5,959 bases of DNA from an uncultured Streptococcus sp. (GTDB lineage Bacteria > Bacillota > Bacilli > Lactobacillales > Aerococcaceae): the NCBI GenBank assembly GCA_916049935.1, contig CAJZJI010000056.1:1-5959 (forward strand), given 5' to 3'. A program made the translations under genes and the position numbers. A model generated the notes under the pieces. It saw only the letters and a program-made list of their open reading frames with translations, did not search any database and was not told the DNA's origin. Positions 1 through 5,349 of the stretch are shown here, in pieces; position 1 is the first letter of the stretch, and every line of letters starts with the position of its first letter.

Positions 1-523
1 AAGAATCTTTGCTCTCTTTGATGAGCGTGTAATAGAACTCAGTAATTTGTGGGCCAAACGAGAAGGCTAAAACGTCTTTGTAGGAGACAGTAGGTTGGCC
101 TAGGAGTTTCTGGTAATGTAAGTGGAAATAATCTCTCAAGCTATCGAGATGAGGAATGAGATCGATGATGCTGTCGCCGCGCATGCCTTTAATCCACAGC
201 GAGGTCAGCGCGTGGCATTCTTCGGAAAATGGTTTGTTGAAACAGCGTAGGGCGTTTTGATGACGCAAATAATAGTGTCGCAGCTTCTGGAATTCTTTCT
301 GCTGGTCATAGGACAGCGCTTGTGGGAAATCTTCAAAGTGGTGGATTAAGAAAGTGGACTCGGTTGTGCCGAGTAAATACTCGATAATCTCTTCAAAAGA
401 CTTGTTATACGGATTTGGATTCTGGCTGAAGAGATTGTTGTAGTAATTCTGTTGCTGCTGTTGTTCCTCAAGCAGCTGAATCTGTTTTACCAATAAGCTT
501 AAATCTTGAGTATAGCGTTCCAT
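1..523 (-). CDS. Hypothetical protein, N-terminal 174 codons (runs off left edge)
   Basis: Open frame read on the minus strand from an ATG at 523-521 to the window edge without a stop; the 3' end is missing. A GGGAGAG Shine-Dalgarno lies 9 nt upstream of the ATG, and a near-consensus promoter precedes it, so the start is well supported. The protein begins MERYTQDLSLLVKQIQLLEE, followed by a run of five Gln (residues 21-25) and a polar Asn/Tyr-rich stretch, probably an amphipathic or coiled-coil helix then a linker. From about residue 42 it looks like a soluble, mostly helical domain rich in aromatic residues and His (H61, H62, H83, H88, H104, H125, H134, H136; C94, C103). There is no signal peptide, membrane segment or helix-turn-helix in the visible part. 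I do not recognise the family and assign no function. It is transcribed away from the VanZ and comG genes and is not part of the competence operon. Confidence 0.85.
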   Translation of the reverse strand, partial: MERYTQDLSLLVKQIQLLEEQQQQQNYYNNLFSQNPNPYNKSFEEIIEYLLGTTESTFLIHHFEDFPQALSYDQQKEFQKLRHYYLRHQNALRCFNKPFSEECHALTSLWIKGMRGDSIIDLIPHLDSLRDYFHLHYQKLLGQPTVSYKDVLAFSFGPQITEFYYTLIKESKDS

Positions 524-530
524 TATAATA

Positions 531-541
531 CACTCTCCCAA
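531..541 (-). promoter_or_regulatory. Ribosome binding site of the minus-strand gene
   Basis: On the minus strand GGGAGAG (plus-strand 533-539) sits 9 nt before the ATG at 523-521. It is a purine-rich SD of normal strength and fixes the start of the hypothetical gene. Confidence 0.6.
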
Positions 542-568
542 TAATGTATTTGTTACATTAATTGTAAC
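542..568. promoter_or_regulatory. Overlapping palindromes, candidate operator
   Basis: Two overlapping inverted repeats are visible. The first is TAATGTA-N5-TACATTA (542-560, 7-bp perfect arms). The second is GTTACA-N5-TGTAAC (552-568, 6-bp perfect arms). They cover the -10 box, the predicted start point and the early leader of the minus-strand promoter. The size and symmetry match operators bound by dimeric repressors such as TetR, MarR or GntR family proteins. Which regulator binds cannot be told from sequence, and no regulator gene is in the window. Confidence 0.5.
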
Positions 569-589
569 GCTTTCATAAAGATGCGTCAA
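561..589 (-). promoter_or_regulatory. Sigma-A promoter for the minus-strand gene
   Basis: Read on the minus strand: -35 TTGACG (plus 589-584), a 17-bp spacer, and -10 TACAAT (plus 566-561). Each hexamer has one mismatch to consensus and the spacing is optimal. The predicted transcript start is near 554, giving a 5' leader of about 30 nt before the ATG at 523. The -10 element and start point lie inside overlapping palindromes, which suggests repressor control (inference). Confidence 0.75.
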
Positions 590-638
590 TATACATTTTT
601 ATCTATTTTTTATGGAATTTAAGAAATAGGAAAGACGC

Positions 639-667
639 TTGACTAAACTTGTAGAGTTGACCATAAT
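639..667 (+). promoter_or_regulatory. Sigma-A promoter for the VanZ-family gene
   Basis: -35 TTGACT (639-644), a 17-bp spacer, and -10 CATAAT (662-667), followed by a leader of about 20-25 nt to the ATG at 697. One mismatch in each hexamer with optimal spacing makes this a convincing vegetative promoter. A second TTGACC at 657-662 has no good -10 partner and is probably chance. Confidence 0.7.
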
Positions 668-696
668 AAAGAAAGTCATTAGGAAGGAGAGGTTTC

Positions 697-1179
697 ATGT
701 CCAAGAAAACAAAAGCAACTATTGCGATTACACTAGCGATTGCAGTCATGGTTTTAATCTTTATTAGTTCAAGTATGCCTTACAAGGATCAGTCACTTGT
801 GTCTACGATTCAAAAGGGACTGCCGATGCAACCTTTTTCGGAATTATTATCCAAAATCAAATTTGAATATGCAGGACAAACCATCAGTATTCCTTCTTTA
901 GGATATGCGCAGTTTATCGAATTTTTTATTCGTAAAGCCGCTCATTTCTTAGCTTACTTCTTCATTGGATATCAATGGACGAGAGGGTTAAGTGTTCACG
1001 TCCGTAAAAAAGGATGGCCACAGTTCTTGGCGTTCTTTATCGCAGTGCTATATGCGATGACCGATGAATTCCACCAAGGAGTGACTCCAGGTCGTACACC
1101 TCTAATCCAAGATGTTTTCGTAGATGCTGTAGGCGCAGCAGTCGGTGTAGGACTAGGAACCTTGAAAAAAATTAGATAA
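697..1179 (+). CDS. VanZ-like family integral membrane protein
   Basis: The 160-residue protein carries the VanZ-like signature. It has an N-terminal membrane segment (about 8-25) ending in SSSMPY, then a 45-50 residue hydrophilic loop. A segment with RKAAHFLAYFFIG (79-91, H83) follows, then two more hydrophobic segments. Between these lies the conserved DEFHQGVTPGR (123-133), with D139 and D143 downstream. These charged residues at the membrane face are the hallmark of the family. The founding member, VanZ, gives low-level teicoplanin resistance, but most chromosomal homologues have no known role, so the gene should not be read as a resistance determinant. The ATG at 697 is chosen because AAGGAGAGG (684-692) ends 4 nt before it. 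The gene has its own promoter and a strong terminator, so it appears monocistronic and separate from comG. Confidence 0.9.
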   Translation: MSKKTKATIAITLAIAVMVLIFISSSMPYKDQSLVSTIQKGLPMQPFSELLSKIKFEYAGQTISIPSLGYAQFIEFFIRKAAHFLAYFFIGYQWTRGLSVHVRKKGWPQFLAFFIAVLYAMTDEFHQGVTPGRTPLIQDVFVDAVGAAVGVGLGTLKKIR

Positions 1180-1187
1180 ACAACTCG

Positions 1188-1220
1188 AAACGTTGAAGAG
1201 ATTTTCTTCAGCGTTTTTTT
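1188..1220 (+). terminator. Rho-independent terminator after the VanZ-family gene
   Basis: A 12-bp stem (1188-1199 paired with 1205-1216, one G-T wobble) with a 5-nt loop begins 9 nt after the stop codon. The T run at 1214-1220 supplies both the last stem bases and the tail. An outer CAAC (1181-1184)/GTTG (1221-1224) match could extend it. It insulates the comG operon from upstream transcription. Confidence 0.9.
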
Positions 1221-1236
1221 GTTGCTCAAAAGACTC

Positions 1237-1262
1237 CTTTTTATTTTTTCTCGTAGTTCTTT
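1237..1262 (+). promoter_or_regulatory. Candidate comG operon promoter, possibly competence sigma factor type
   Basis: Between the terminator and comGA there is no good TTGACA/TATAAT pair. A long T-rich tract (1237-1249) is followed by CTCGTAGTTC (1250-1259), about 30 nt before the comGA SD and start. In streptococci and relatives, late competence promoters recognised by ComX/SigX have a T-rich stretch just ahead of a CG-containing box at the -10 position (TACGAATA in streptococci). The match here is to architecture only; the box itself is divergent. The functional assignment is inference. Confidence 0.3.
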
Positions 1263-1291
1263 ATGACTAGTCAAAGAGTGGGGGAAGAACG

Positions 1292-2362
1292 ATGGAAATG
1301 AATGAATTAGCAACGGAAGTGTTCACGCAAGCCATTAAGCACCAATTAGATGATATTCATTTATTACCGGTTGGAGAGGAGTATGTATTTTATTTAAGAG
1401 ATGTCAATGGGTTAAAAGAGTTAAGAAGAATTTCAGACGAAGTGGCCTTGCAATTTATTTCGTACTTAAAGTATCAAGCGGGAATGGATGTTGGAGAAAG
1501 ACGAAGACCGCAGAGTGGTTCCTTAACCTTTGAGATTTCAAAGGAACAGATGATTGAACTGAGATTATCAGTGATTACGAATTTTAAGCAGAAGGAATCC
1601 ATGGTCATCCGGCTCTTGCATCGGTCTAAAAAAGAAAAGGCATCGATTCGTTCGATGACTTATTTTCCAAAGGACTGGGCGCTCTTGCAACAGTTCCTAC
1701 GCTATAAGAGCGGCTTGATTTTATTTTCCGGACCGGTCAGTTCTGGGAAGACAAGTACGATGTATGCTTTGCTTAGGGGCCGTATGCAAGAAAAGACGCT
1801 TCAAGTGATTACGATGGAAGACCCTGTGGAGTATCATGAGCCGATGTTTTTACAGACGGAGATTAACGAGAAGGCTGGAATTACGTACGAATTACTCATT
1901 AAGAGTTGCCTGCGTCATCACCCAGATATTTTACTCATCGGTGAAATCCGAGATGAAATGACGGCAAAGATGGCGATTCGTGCAGCCTTAACGGGGCACT
2001 TAATTCTAGCAACCGTTCATGCCAAGGACTGTAATGGAGTGGTAGCAAGGCTCTTGGAACTGGGCGTCAGTAAGACGATGCTCGAGCAAACCATTATCGC
2101 GATTTGTTCACAACGCCTTCTCCCTCGGTATTGTGGGCTATGCGGTAAGGAATGCGAACTTCATTGTAATCATTTAACCAACGGAGAAAAGCGCGGGACG
2201 ATTTTTGAAATTGAAACTCATGAGAAGTTAGCGCATTTCTTTAAAACGAATCAATTCGGGACTGATGAAGAAAGAGTACATCCTTTTAATAAGGTATTGA
2301 GGAAGGCTTATGCATTGGGATACATTACGGACAAAACTTACGAAACCTATCAAATTATCTAA
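1292..2362 (+). CDS. comGA: ComGA, competence pseudopilus assembly ATPase (GspE/PilB family)
   Basis: This cytoplasmic secretion ATPase powers assembly of the competence pseudopilus. At 356 residues it has the length usual for ComGA. The N-terminal part (about 1-115) corresponds to the domain before the ATPase core. The core has a Walker A GPVSSGKTST (147-156, K153), an Asp box TMEDPVEYH (174-182), a Walker B ILLIGEIRD (213-221, E218) and a His box TGHLILATVH (234-243). All key residues are intact. A compact cysteine cluster follows, C281-x2-C284-x3-C288-x3-C292, in the region where type II/IV ATPases bind zinc. The ATG at 1292 is preceded by GGGGGAAG; an ATG at 1298 is a possible alternative. 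It is the first gene of the operon and its 3' end overlaps comGB by 53 nt. Confidence 0.96.
   Translation: MEMNELATEVFTQAIKHQLDDIHLLPVGEEYVFYLRDVNGLKELRRISDEVALQFISYLKYQAGMDVGERRRPQSGSLTFEISKEQMIELRLSVITNFKQKESMVIRLLHRSKKEKASIRSMTYFPKDWALLQQFLRYKSGLILFSGPVSSGKTSTMYALLRGRMQEKTLQVITMEDPVEYHEPMFLQTEINEKAGITYELLIKSCLRHHPDILLIGEIRDEMTAKMAIRAALTGHLILATVHAKDCNGVVARLLELGVSKTMLEQTIIAICSQRLLPRYCGLCGKECELHCNHLTNGEKRGTIFEIETHEKLAHFFKTNQFGTDEERVHPFNKVLRKAYALGYITDKTYETYQII
2299..2312 (+). promoter_or_regulatory. Internal ribosome binding site for comGB within comGA
   Basis: GAGGAAGG (2299-2306) precedes ATG 2310-2312, with 7 nt between GAGG and the ATG. This SD lies wholly inside the comGA coding sequence and decides the comGB start, giving a 53-nt gene overlap. 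Confidence 0.65.
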
Positions 2363-3380
2363 GAAATGGAAGGGGCCTGTTCAAAGTCGGTTCCTCATTC
2401 AGCTTGCTCATTTACTTCAGGAAGGGTTCAGCTTGGATGAGGCGCTCAAATTTCTAGAATACTTATTCGAAGCAGAGAAGAAAGACCTCGAACAAATGCG
2501 GGATACGCTTGGAGAAGGGCGGCGGTTTGATGAGTGCTTGAAACGGGTCGGGTACTCAGAAACGAATACCTCACAAATTTATTTATCCATGCAGTTTGGT
2601 AGCTTTGAGAAGGCTTGTGCGTCGATTGGGGAGTTTCTAACCAGGAAGCAAAAACAACAAAAGAAAATGCAGCAGATGATGATGTATCCTGCGTTTCTTT
2701 TTACGTTTGTTATCGGAATGGTGCTCTGTATCCGAATGCTGTTACTCGACCAATTGTCCAGCATGGTGCAAGAAGAACAACTCAAGCAGTCTGGCTTCCT
2801 TTATTGGATATGGCTTGGGTTTCAAAACTTACCACAGTTGGCAACGGGATTTTTGATCGTTGTTGTGGCACTCGTTCTCCTTGTCCGCTTGTACTGGAAA
2901 AGAAAGAACACCTATGATCAGTTTCGCATGTTGATTTCACTGCCGGTCATTGGAAAGAGTGCGCAGCAATACGTGACGTTTTTGTATGCACGAGAGTTCT
3001 CGTATTTTCTCGGAAATGGGCAGTCGCTATTGTCGATGGTGTCCGAACTCAAAAAAGAAGGAACAAGCGCACTATCAAAGATGATTGCGCAGAAACTAGA
3101 AGAACAACTGATTCAAGGAGAATCTTTTTCTACGGCGCTTGAGAAGATGAAGCTATTTCGGCAGGAGTTTATCTGGCTGGTATTAGAAGGAGAAAAGACA
3201 AGGCAACTAGACGTGCAACTGCAAGTTTACGCCGACCAAATGCTCGACGAATTTACCCAAGGCATCGAAAAGAAAATCAAGTGGATTCAACCGTTACTAC
3301 TTATGGGGATTGGATTCCTCATCGTTTCCATGTATCTGATCTTATTACTACCGACACTAACGATGATTGGAGGAAATTAA
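2310..3380 (+). CDS. comGB: ComGB, competence pseudopilus membrane platform protein (GspF/PilC family)
   Basis: The 356-residue polytopic membrane protein is expected to sit in the cytoplasmic membrane and couple the ComGA ATPase to pilin assembly. It shows the duplicated T2SSF layout. A first cytoplasmic helical domain (about 25-120) is followed by hydrophobic segments at about 127-146 and 176-196. A second T2SSF domain (about 210-320) contains EGEKTRQL (293-300), matching the family's GExxGxL-type motif. A last membrane segment lies at about 327-350. The equivalent spot in the first domain (MQFGSFEKA, 94-102) lacks the Glu. The start at 2310 lies inside comGA, but a GAGGAAGG SD (2299-2306) sits at proper distance and no later ATG precedes the conserved domain. 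Translation is therefore probably coupled to the end of comGA. Confidence 0.93.
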   Translation: MHWDTLRTKLTKPIKLSKKWKGPVQSRFLIQLAHLLQEGFSLDEALKFLEYLFEAEKKDLEQMRDTLGEGRRFDECLKRVGYSETNTSQIYLSMQFGSFEKACASIGEFLTRKQKQQKKMQQMMMYPAFLFTFVIGMVLCIRMLLLDQLSSMVQEEQLKQSGFLYWIWLGFQNLPQLATGFLIVVVALVLLVRLYWKRKNTYDQFRMLISLPVIGKSAQQYVTFLYAREFSYFLGNGQSLLSMVSELKKEGTSALSKMIAQKLEEQLIQGESFSTALEKMKLFRQEFIWLVLEGEKTRQLDVQLQVYADQMLDEFTQGIEKKIKWIQPLLLMGIGFLIVSMYLILLLPTLTMIGGN

Positions 3381-3381
3381 A

Positions 3382-3681
3382 ATGAAAATAAAAACAAAGA
3401 AAAAAGGCTTCACGTTAATCGAATTACTCGTGTGCCTCTTTATTATTGGCTTGATGATGCTACTACTTATTCCAAATATCGCTCACCAACGAGAAGAAGC
3501 GAAGAAAAAATCAGACGCTGCTATCGTTCATATAATCGAGAACCAAAAGCAAGCGTATATGCTGGATAAGAATACAAATACTGCTCCAACGGTGGATGAA
3601 TTACTTAACCAAAAGTATATCGATAAAAATCAACTAGATGCCTATAACAAAGCAGATAAAACTGCAGTTGAAAATAATTAA
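3382..3681 (+). CDS. comGC: ComGC, major competence pseudopilin
   Basis: This is the major subunit of the competence pseudopilus. At 99 residues it has the usual ComGC size. The N-terminus has the class III prepilin signal: a short basic leader MKIKTKKKG, the cleavage site G9/F10, then FTLIE with E14 at mature position +5. The hydrophobic assembly helix LLVCLFIIGLMMLLLIP follows, up to P31. A charged helical region (36-62, rich in Lys/Glu) and a short C-terminal domain follow. The ATG at 3382 is preferred because a perfect GGAGG (3369-3373) lies 8 nt upstream. A longer reading from TTG 3367 would start before that SD and lengthen the leader by five residues. The start is 1 nt past the comGB stop. 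The prepilin peptidase ComC that would process it is not in the window. Confidence 0.95.
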   Translation: MKIKTKKKGFTLIELLVCLFIIGLMMLLLIPNIAHQREEAKKKSDAAIVHIIENQKQAYMLDKNTNTAPTVDELLNQKYIDKNQLDAYNKADKTAVENN

Positions 3682-3686
3682 CATTA

Positions 3687-4118
3687 ATGATGAAAAAGAG
3701 AGCATTTACGCTGGTTGAATGCTTAATAGCGCTGGGCATTGCTTGCTTCTTACTTATACTGACTCCGCCTTTGATTAGTCGCTCCTATGTGAATTGGAAG
3801 GAAGAAGTTTTTCTAAGAGAGTTCGAGCAAGTAATGGATACAGCGCAGATTACAGCAATTTCAACGGGACAAGGTTCATTCGTAACGGTCTCGGGTAGCA
3901 TCGTTGAATTAAATTGTCATGGAGCTAGAGAATTGGATAAGAAAATTCGCTTTCCGGATACGATGAGAAGTTATTCGGTTCAAACATATGGTTTTAAACC
4001 CTATAGTGGGAATGTTAGTCAGTTCTCATCCGTGACGTTTGATGGGCAAAATCGCAGATACACTTATGTTTTTCAATTAGGGGAGGCAAAGTATCATGTT
4101 GAAATCACCGAAAAGTAG
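3687..4118 (+). CDS. comGD: ComGD, minor competence pseudopilin
   Basis: Minor pseudopilin thought to help prime or cap the competence pseudopilus. It has 143 residues from ATG 3687, or 142 from the adjacent ATG 3690; a stop in the same frame at 3675 rules out anything earlier. The N-terminus MMKKRAFTLVE is a class III prepilin leader with Ala, not Gly, just before the cleavage point (A6/F7), and Glu at mature +5. A hydrophobic helix (about 12-30) and a globular domain rich in beta-type sequence follow. Ala at -1 is, as I recall, also found in the streptococcal CglD/ComGD proteins. No clear Shine-Dalgarno precedes the start, so expression probably depends on coupling to comGC, whose stop lies 5 nt upstream. 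The 3' end overlaps comGE by 23 nt. Confidence 0.9.
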   Translation: MMKKRAFTLVECLIALGIACFLLILTPPLISRSYVNWKEEVFLREFEQVMDTAQITAISTGQGSFVTVSGSIVELNCHGARELDKKIRFPDTMRSYSVQTYGFKPYSGNVSQFSSVTFDGQNRRYTYVFQLGEAKYHVEITEK

Positions 4119-4461
4119 AGGCTACGTATTGCTTGAAGCATTAATCGGTCTGATGGTATTGACCGTTATTGTATCCTTAATCAGCTTTATGATGGGGCAA
4201 CTGTATCACCGCCAGCAACTTAAAGGATGCTTTTTGGATGCTGCAGCTACTCAGCTAATGGATTTACAAGCTAGTGCTACGTATCCTGCAACCGTGGAGA
4301 AGTTGTCTAAAGAAGAACAAAAGAAGATGAAAAAAGTGACGTTTGAAAAAGTAAATACCACTGCCTCTCCAAAGATAGTGACTGTATCCTGCGGAGAGCA
4401 CGAGGAGGTGTTTGAAATCAATGCGATTACCGAGAAAAAAGTCCGGATTCATCCTCGTTGA
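4096..4461 (+). CDS. comGE: ComGE, minor competence pseudopilin
   Basis: A 121-residue minor pseudopilin. The short leader MLKSPKSRG is followed by YVLLE, so the expected cleavage is G9/Y10 with E14 at mature +5. A hydrophobic helix comes next (about 15-34). The small C-terminal domain has two cysteines (C45, C99) that could form a disulfide outside the membrane (inference). A strong GGGGAGG SD (4080-4086) lies 9 nt before ATG 4096, inside comGD. Identity as ComGE rests on position in the operon, size and the prepilin signal; the C-terminal sequence of this family is weakly conserved. It overlaps comGF by 41 nt if comGF starts at 4421. Confidence 0.88.
   Translation: MLKSPKSRGYVLLEALIGLMVLTVIVSLISFMMGQLYHRQQLKGCFLDAAATQLMDLQASATYPATVEKLSKEEQKKMKKVTFEKVNTTASPKIVTVSCGEHEEVFEINAITEKKVRIHPR
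4403..4423 (+). promoter_or_regulatory. Perfect Shine-Dalgarno deciding the comGF start
   Basis: AGGAGGTG (4403-4410) pairs over its whole length with the 16S anti-SD. It lies in the comGE coding region. Distance to ATG 4421 is 10 nt and to TTG 4412 only 1 nt, supporting the ATG. Confidence 0.65.
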
Positions 4462-4933
4462 ACATCTAATCGCACTCGTTATCATTTCCATCAGTTTAGT
4501 AGCCTTTATGGGACTTTCTACAGCGTTTCTAAAAATAAAGGACCGACTCAATGTTCCAGACGATATTAAATGGCATGTGGCCGTTCAACAAATGAATTTT
4601 AATTATGCTGGTTTTAAATTGATATCGTTCAACGGCTACGATCCTTATACAGCGCATTTTACAAATACCGTATCGGAGAAAACAGAGGTGATTACACTCG
4701 TTTCTAGTTGGAAAGATGGCGGGAAGATTTATAAAGGAGTAGGAGGAAGTGGAGGACACCAACCATTTCTTTATGGCATTCGAACCCTCTCCATAAAAAG
4801 AAACGGAAGCAGGTTACTGATTTCGACAACGCTCACCCAAGGAAATACTTTTCACTTAAATTTTGCACCGAAAAATCGAGTCATTTATGTCAAAGTGAAA
4901 GAAGTAAAGGAAAAGAAAAATGACAAACCCTAA
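4421..4933 (+). CDS. comGF: ComGF, minor competence pseudopilin
   Basis: A 170-residue minor pseudopilin of the ComGF family. The leader MRLPRKKSG precedes FILVE, giving cleavage G9/F10 and Glu at mature +5 (E14). The hydrophobic helix runs to about residue 32. The C-terminal part has the ComGF-like Gly-rich turn GVGGSGGHQPFLYGI (107-121) followed by beta-strand sequence ending in a lysine-rich tail. It is somewhat longer than the roughly 127-residue B. subtilis protein. Start choice: AGGAGGTG (4403-4410) is fully complementary to the 16S 3' end. It is 10 nt from ATG 4421 but only 1 nt from an in-frame TTG at 4412, so ATG 4421 is favoured even though the spacing is slightly long. The 3' end overlaps comGG by 14 nt. 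Confidence 0.92.
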   Translation: MRLPRKKSGFILVEHLIALVIISISLVAFMGLSTAFLKIKDRLNVPDDIKWHVAVQQMNFNYAGFKLISFNGYDPYTAHFTNTVSEKTEVITLVSSWKDGGKIYKGVGGSGGHQPFLYGIRTLSIKRNGSRLLISTTLTQGNTFHLNFAPKNRVIYVKVKEVKEKKNDKP

Positions 4934-5270
4934 GAGAAATGGAACGCTACTATTTCAGTTTCTGGCGTTACTTGCTATTGCCAGTTTTCTTATTATCGCG
5001 CTACTAAAAATTCATGCCCACAACACTCTTGAATATCGCCTTCTGGAAGATGGGTATCGAATGGACATATTGCTTGAGATGGCAAGTCAAACAGTACGGC
5101 AAAAACTGTCATTTAATGGGGACGAGATGACTTTTCCCGATAGCATTCAATTTTCCAGTGGCACGGTGAGCGTAGAGTGGAATGAGAAAGCACATCAATT
5201 TACCCTAAAGGCTCACCTTCCAAATGGTCATTCGAAGGAAGATACACTATATATTCAGTTTGTAAAATAG
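4920..5270 (+). CDS. comGG: ComGG, atypical minor competence pseudopilin
   Basis: Last gene of the operon, 116 residues. A short basic N-terminus (MTNPKRNG) leads directly into one hydrophobic segment (about 9-30), followed by a small polar domain (about 31-116) predicted to face the outside. The segment resembles a pseudopilin helix, but the position equivalent to Glu+5 is Gln (G8/T9, then Q13). ComGG is known as the divergent pseudopilin of the set, and its type II counterpart GspK also lacks Glu+5. Assignment rests mainly on place, size and topology, since the sequence itself is poorly conserved. AAAGGA (4906-4911) lies 8 nt before ATG 4920, and the start overlaps comGF by 14 nt, indicating coupled translation. 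Confidence 0.85.
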   Translation: MTNPKRNGTLLFQFLALLAIASFLIIALLKIHAHNTLEYRLLEDGYRMDILLEMASQTVRQKLSFNGDEMTFPDSIQFSSGTVSVEWNEKAHQFTLKAHLPNGHSKEDTLYIQFVK

Positions 5271-5306
5271 GCTAAACACTACATAGCGACTTCTTTTTGT
5301 TTTTTT
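5271..5306 (+). terminator. Possible weak terminator after comGG
   Basis: Directly after the comGG stop, GCTA (5271-5274) can pair with TAGC (5284-5287) across a 9-nt loop. The T-rich stretch TTCTTTTTGTTTTTT (5291-5305) follows. The 4-bp stem is too weak for a convincing intrinsic terminator, so partial read-through into the next gene is likely. Confidence 0.25.
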
Positions 5307-5319
5307 CATTTTCAAGATA

Positions 5320-5328
5320 TGGTATACT
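5320..5328 (+). promoter_or_regulatory. Extended -10 promoter for the RodZ-like gene
   Basis: TGGTATACT combines a TGn extension (5320-5322) with the -10 hexamer TATACT (5323-5328). The -35 position 17 bp upstream holds only T residues, so the promoter relies on the extended -10. Predicted transcript start is near 5335, about 25 nt before the ATG. Confidence 0.6.
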
Positions 5329-5349
5329 TTTCAATGAGAAATTGAAAAG
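5327..5349. repeat. 9-bp perfect inverted repeat in the RodZ-like gene leader
   Basis: CTTTTCAAT (5327-5335) and ATTGAAAAG (5341-5349) are exact inverted copies separated by GAGAA. The left arm overlaps the -10 box and predicted start point; the right arm reaches the weak SD (AGATGGTG, 5348-5355). It could be an operator, or a hairpin in read-through transcripts from comG. It has no T tail and is not a terminator. Confidence 0.6.

Noticed and set aside
697..1179. VanZ gene as a glycopeptide resistance determinant
   Set aside because: No vanA/H/X/Y/R/S genes or transposon sequences are nearby; VanZ-like proteins are common chromosomal genes in Firmicutes.
996..1313. Minus-strand open frame of 105 codons across the VanZ-family 3' end and the terminator
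   Set aside because: It runs antisense through the VanZ gene, the terminator hairpin and the comGA start, has no sensible domain and conflicts with the well-supported plus-strand genes.
2579..2785. Minus-strand open frame of 68 codons inside comGB
   Set aside because: Antisense shadow of a conserved GspF-family gene; low-complexity Cys/Ile/Phe-rich translation, no known motif.
2615..2917. Plus-strand open frame of 100 codons in another frame of comGB
   Set aside because: Out-of-frame shadow with a translation unlike any membrane or soluble domain; comGB itself is intact across this region, so it is not a frameshift remnant.
3367..3381. TTG start giving a five-residue longer ComGC
   Set aside because: The GGAGG at 3369-3373 falls inside that extension and is ideally placed for the ATG at 3382, so the TTG cannot be the normal start.
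4264..4551. Minus-strand open frame of 95 codons across comGE and comGF
   Set aside because: Antisense to two intact pseudopilin genes; Phe/Arg-rich composition typical of a shadow frame.
4529..4762. Minus-strand open frame of 77 codons inside comGF
   Set aside because: Antisense shadow with no recognisable motif or promoter.
1292..5270. A novel secretion or pilus system
   Set aside because: Gene order, sizes, ATPase motifs and prepilin signals all match the known comG competence operon with seven intact genes.
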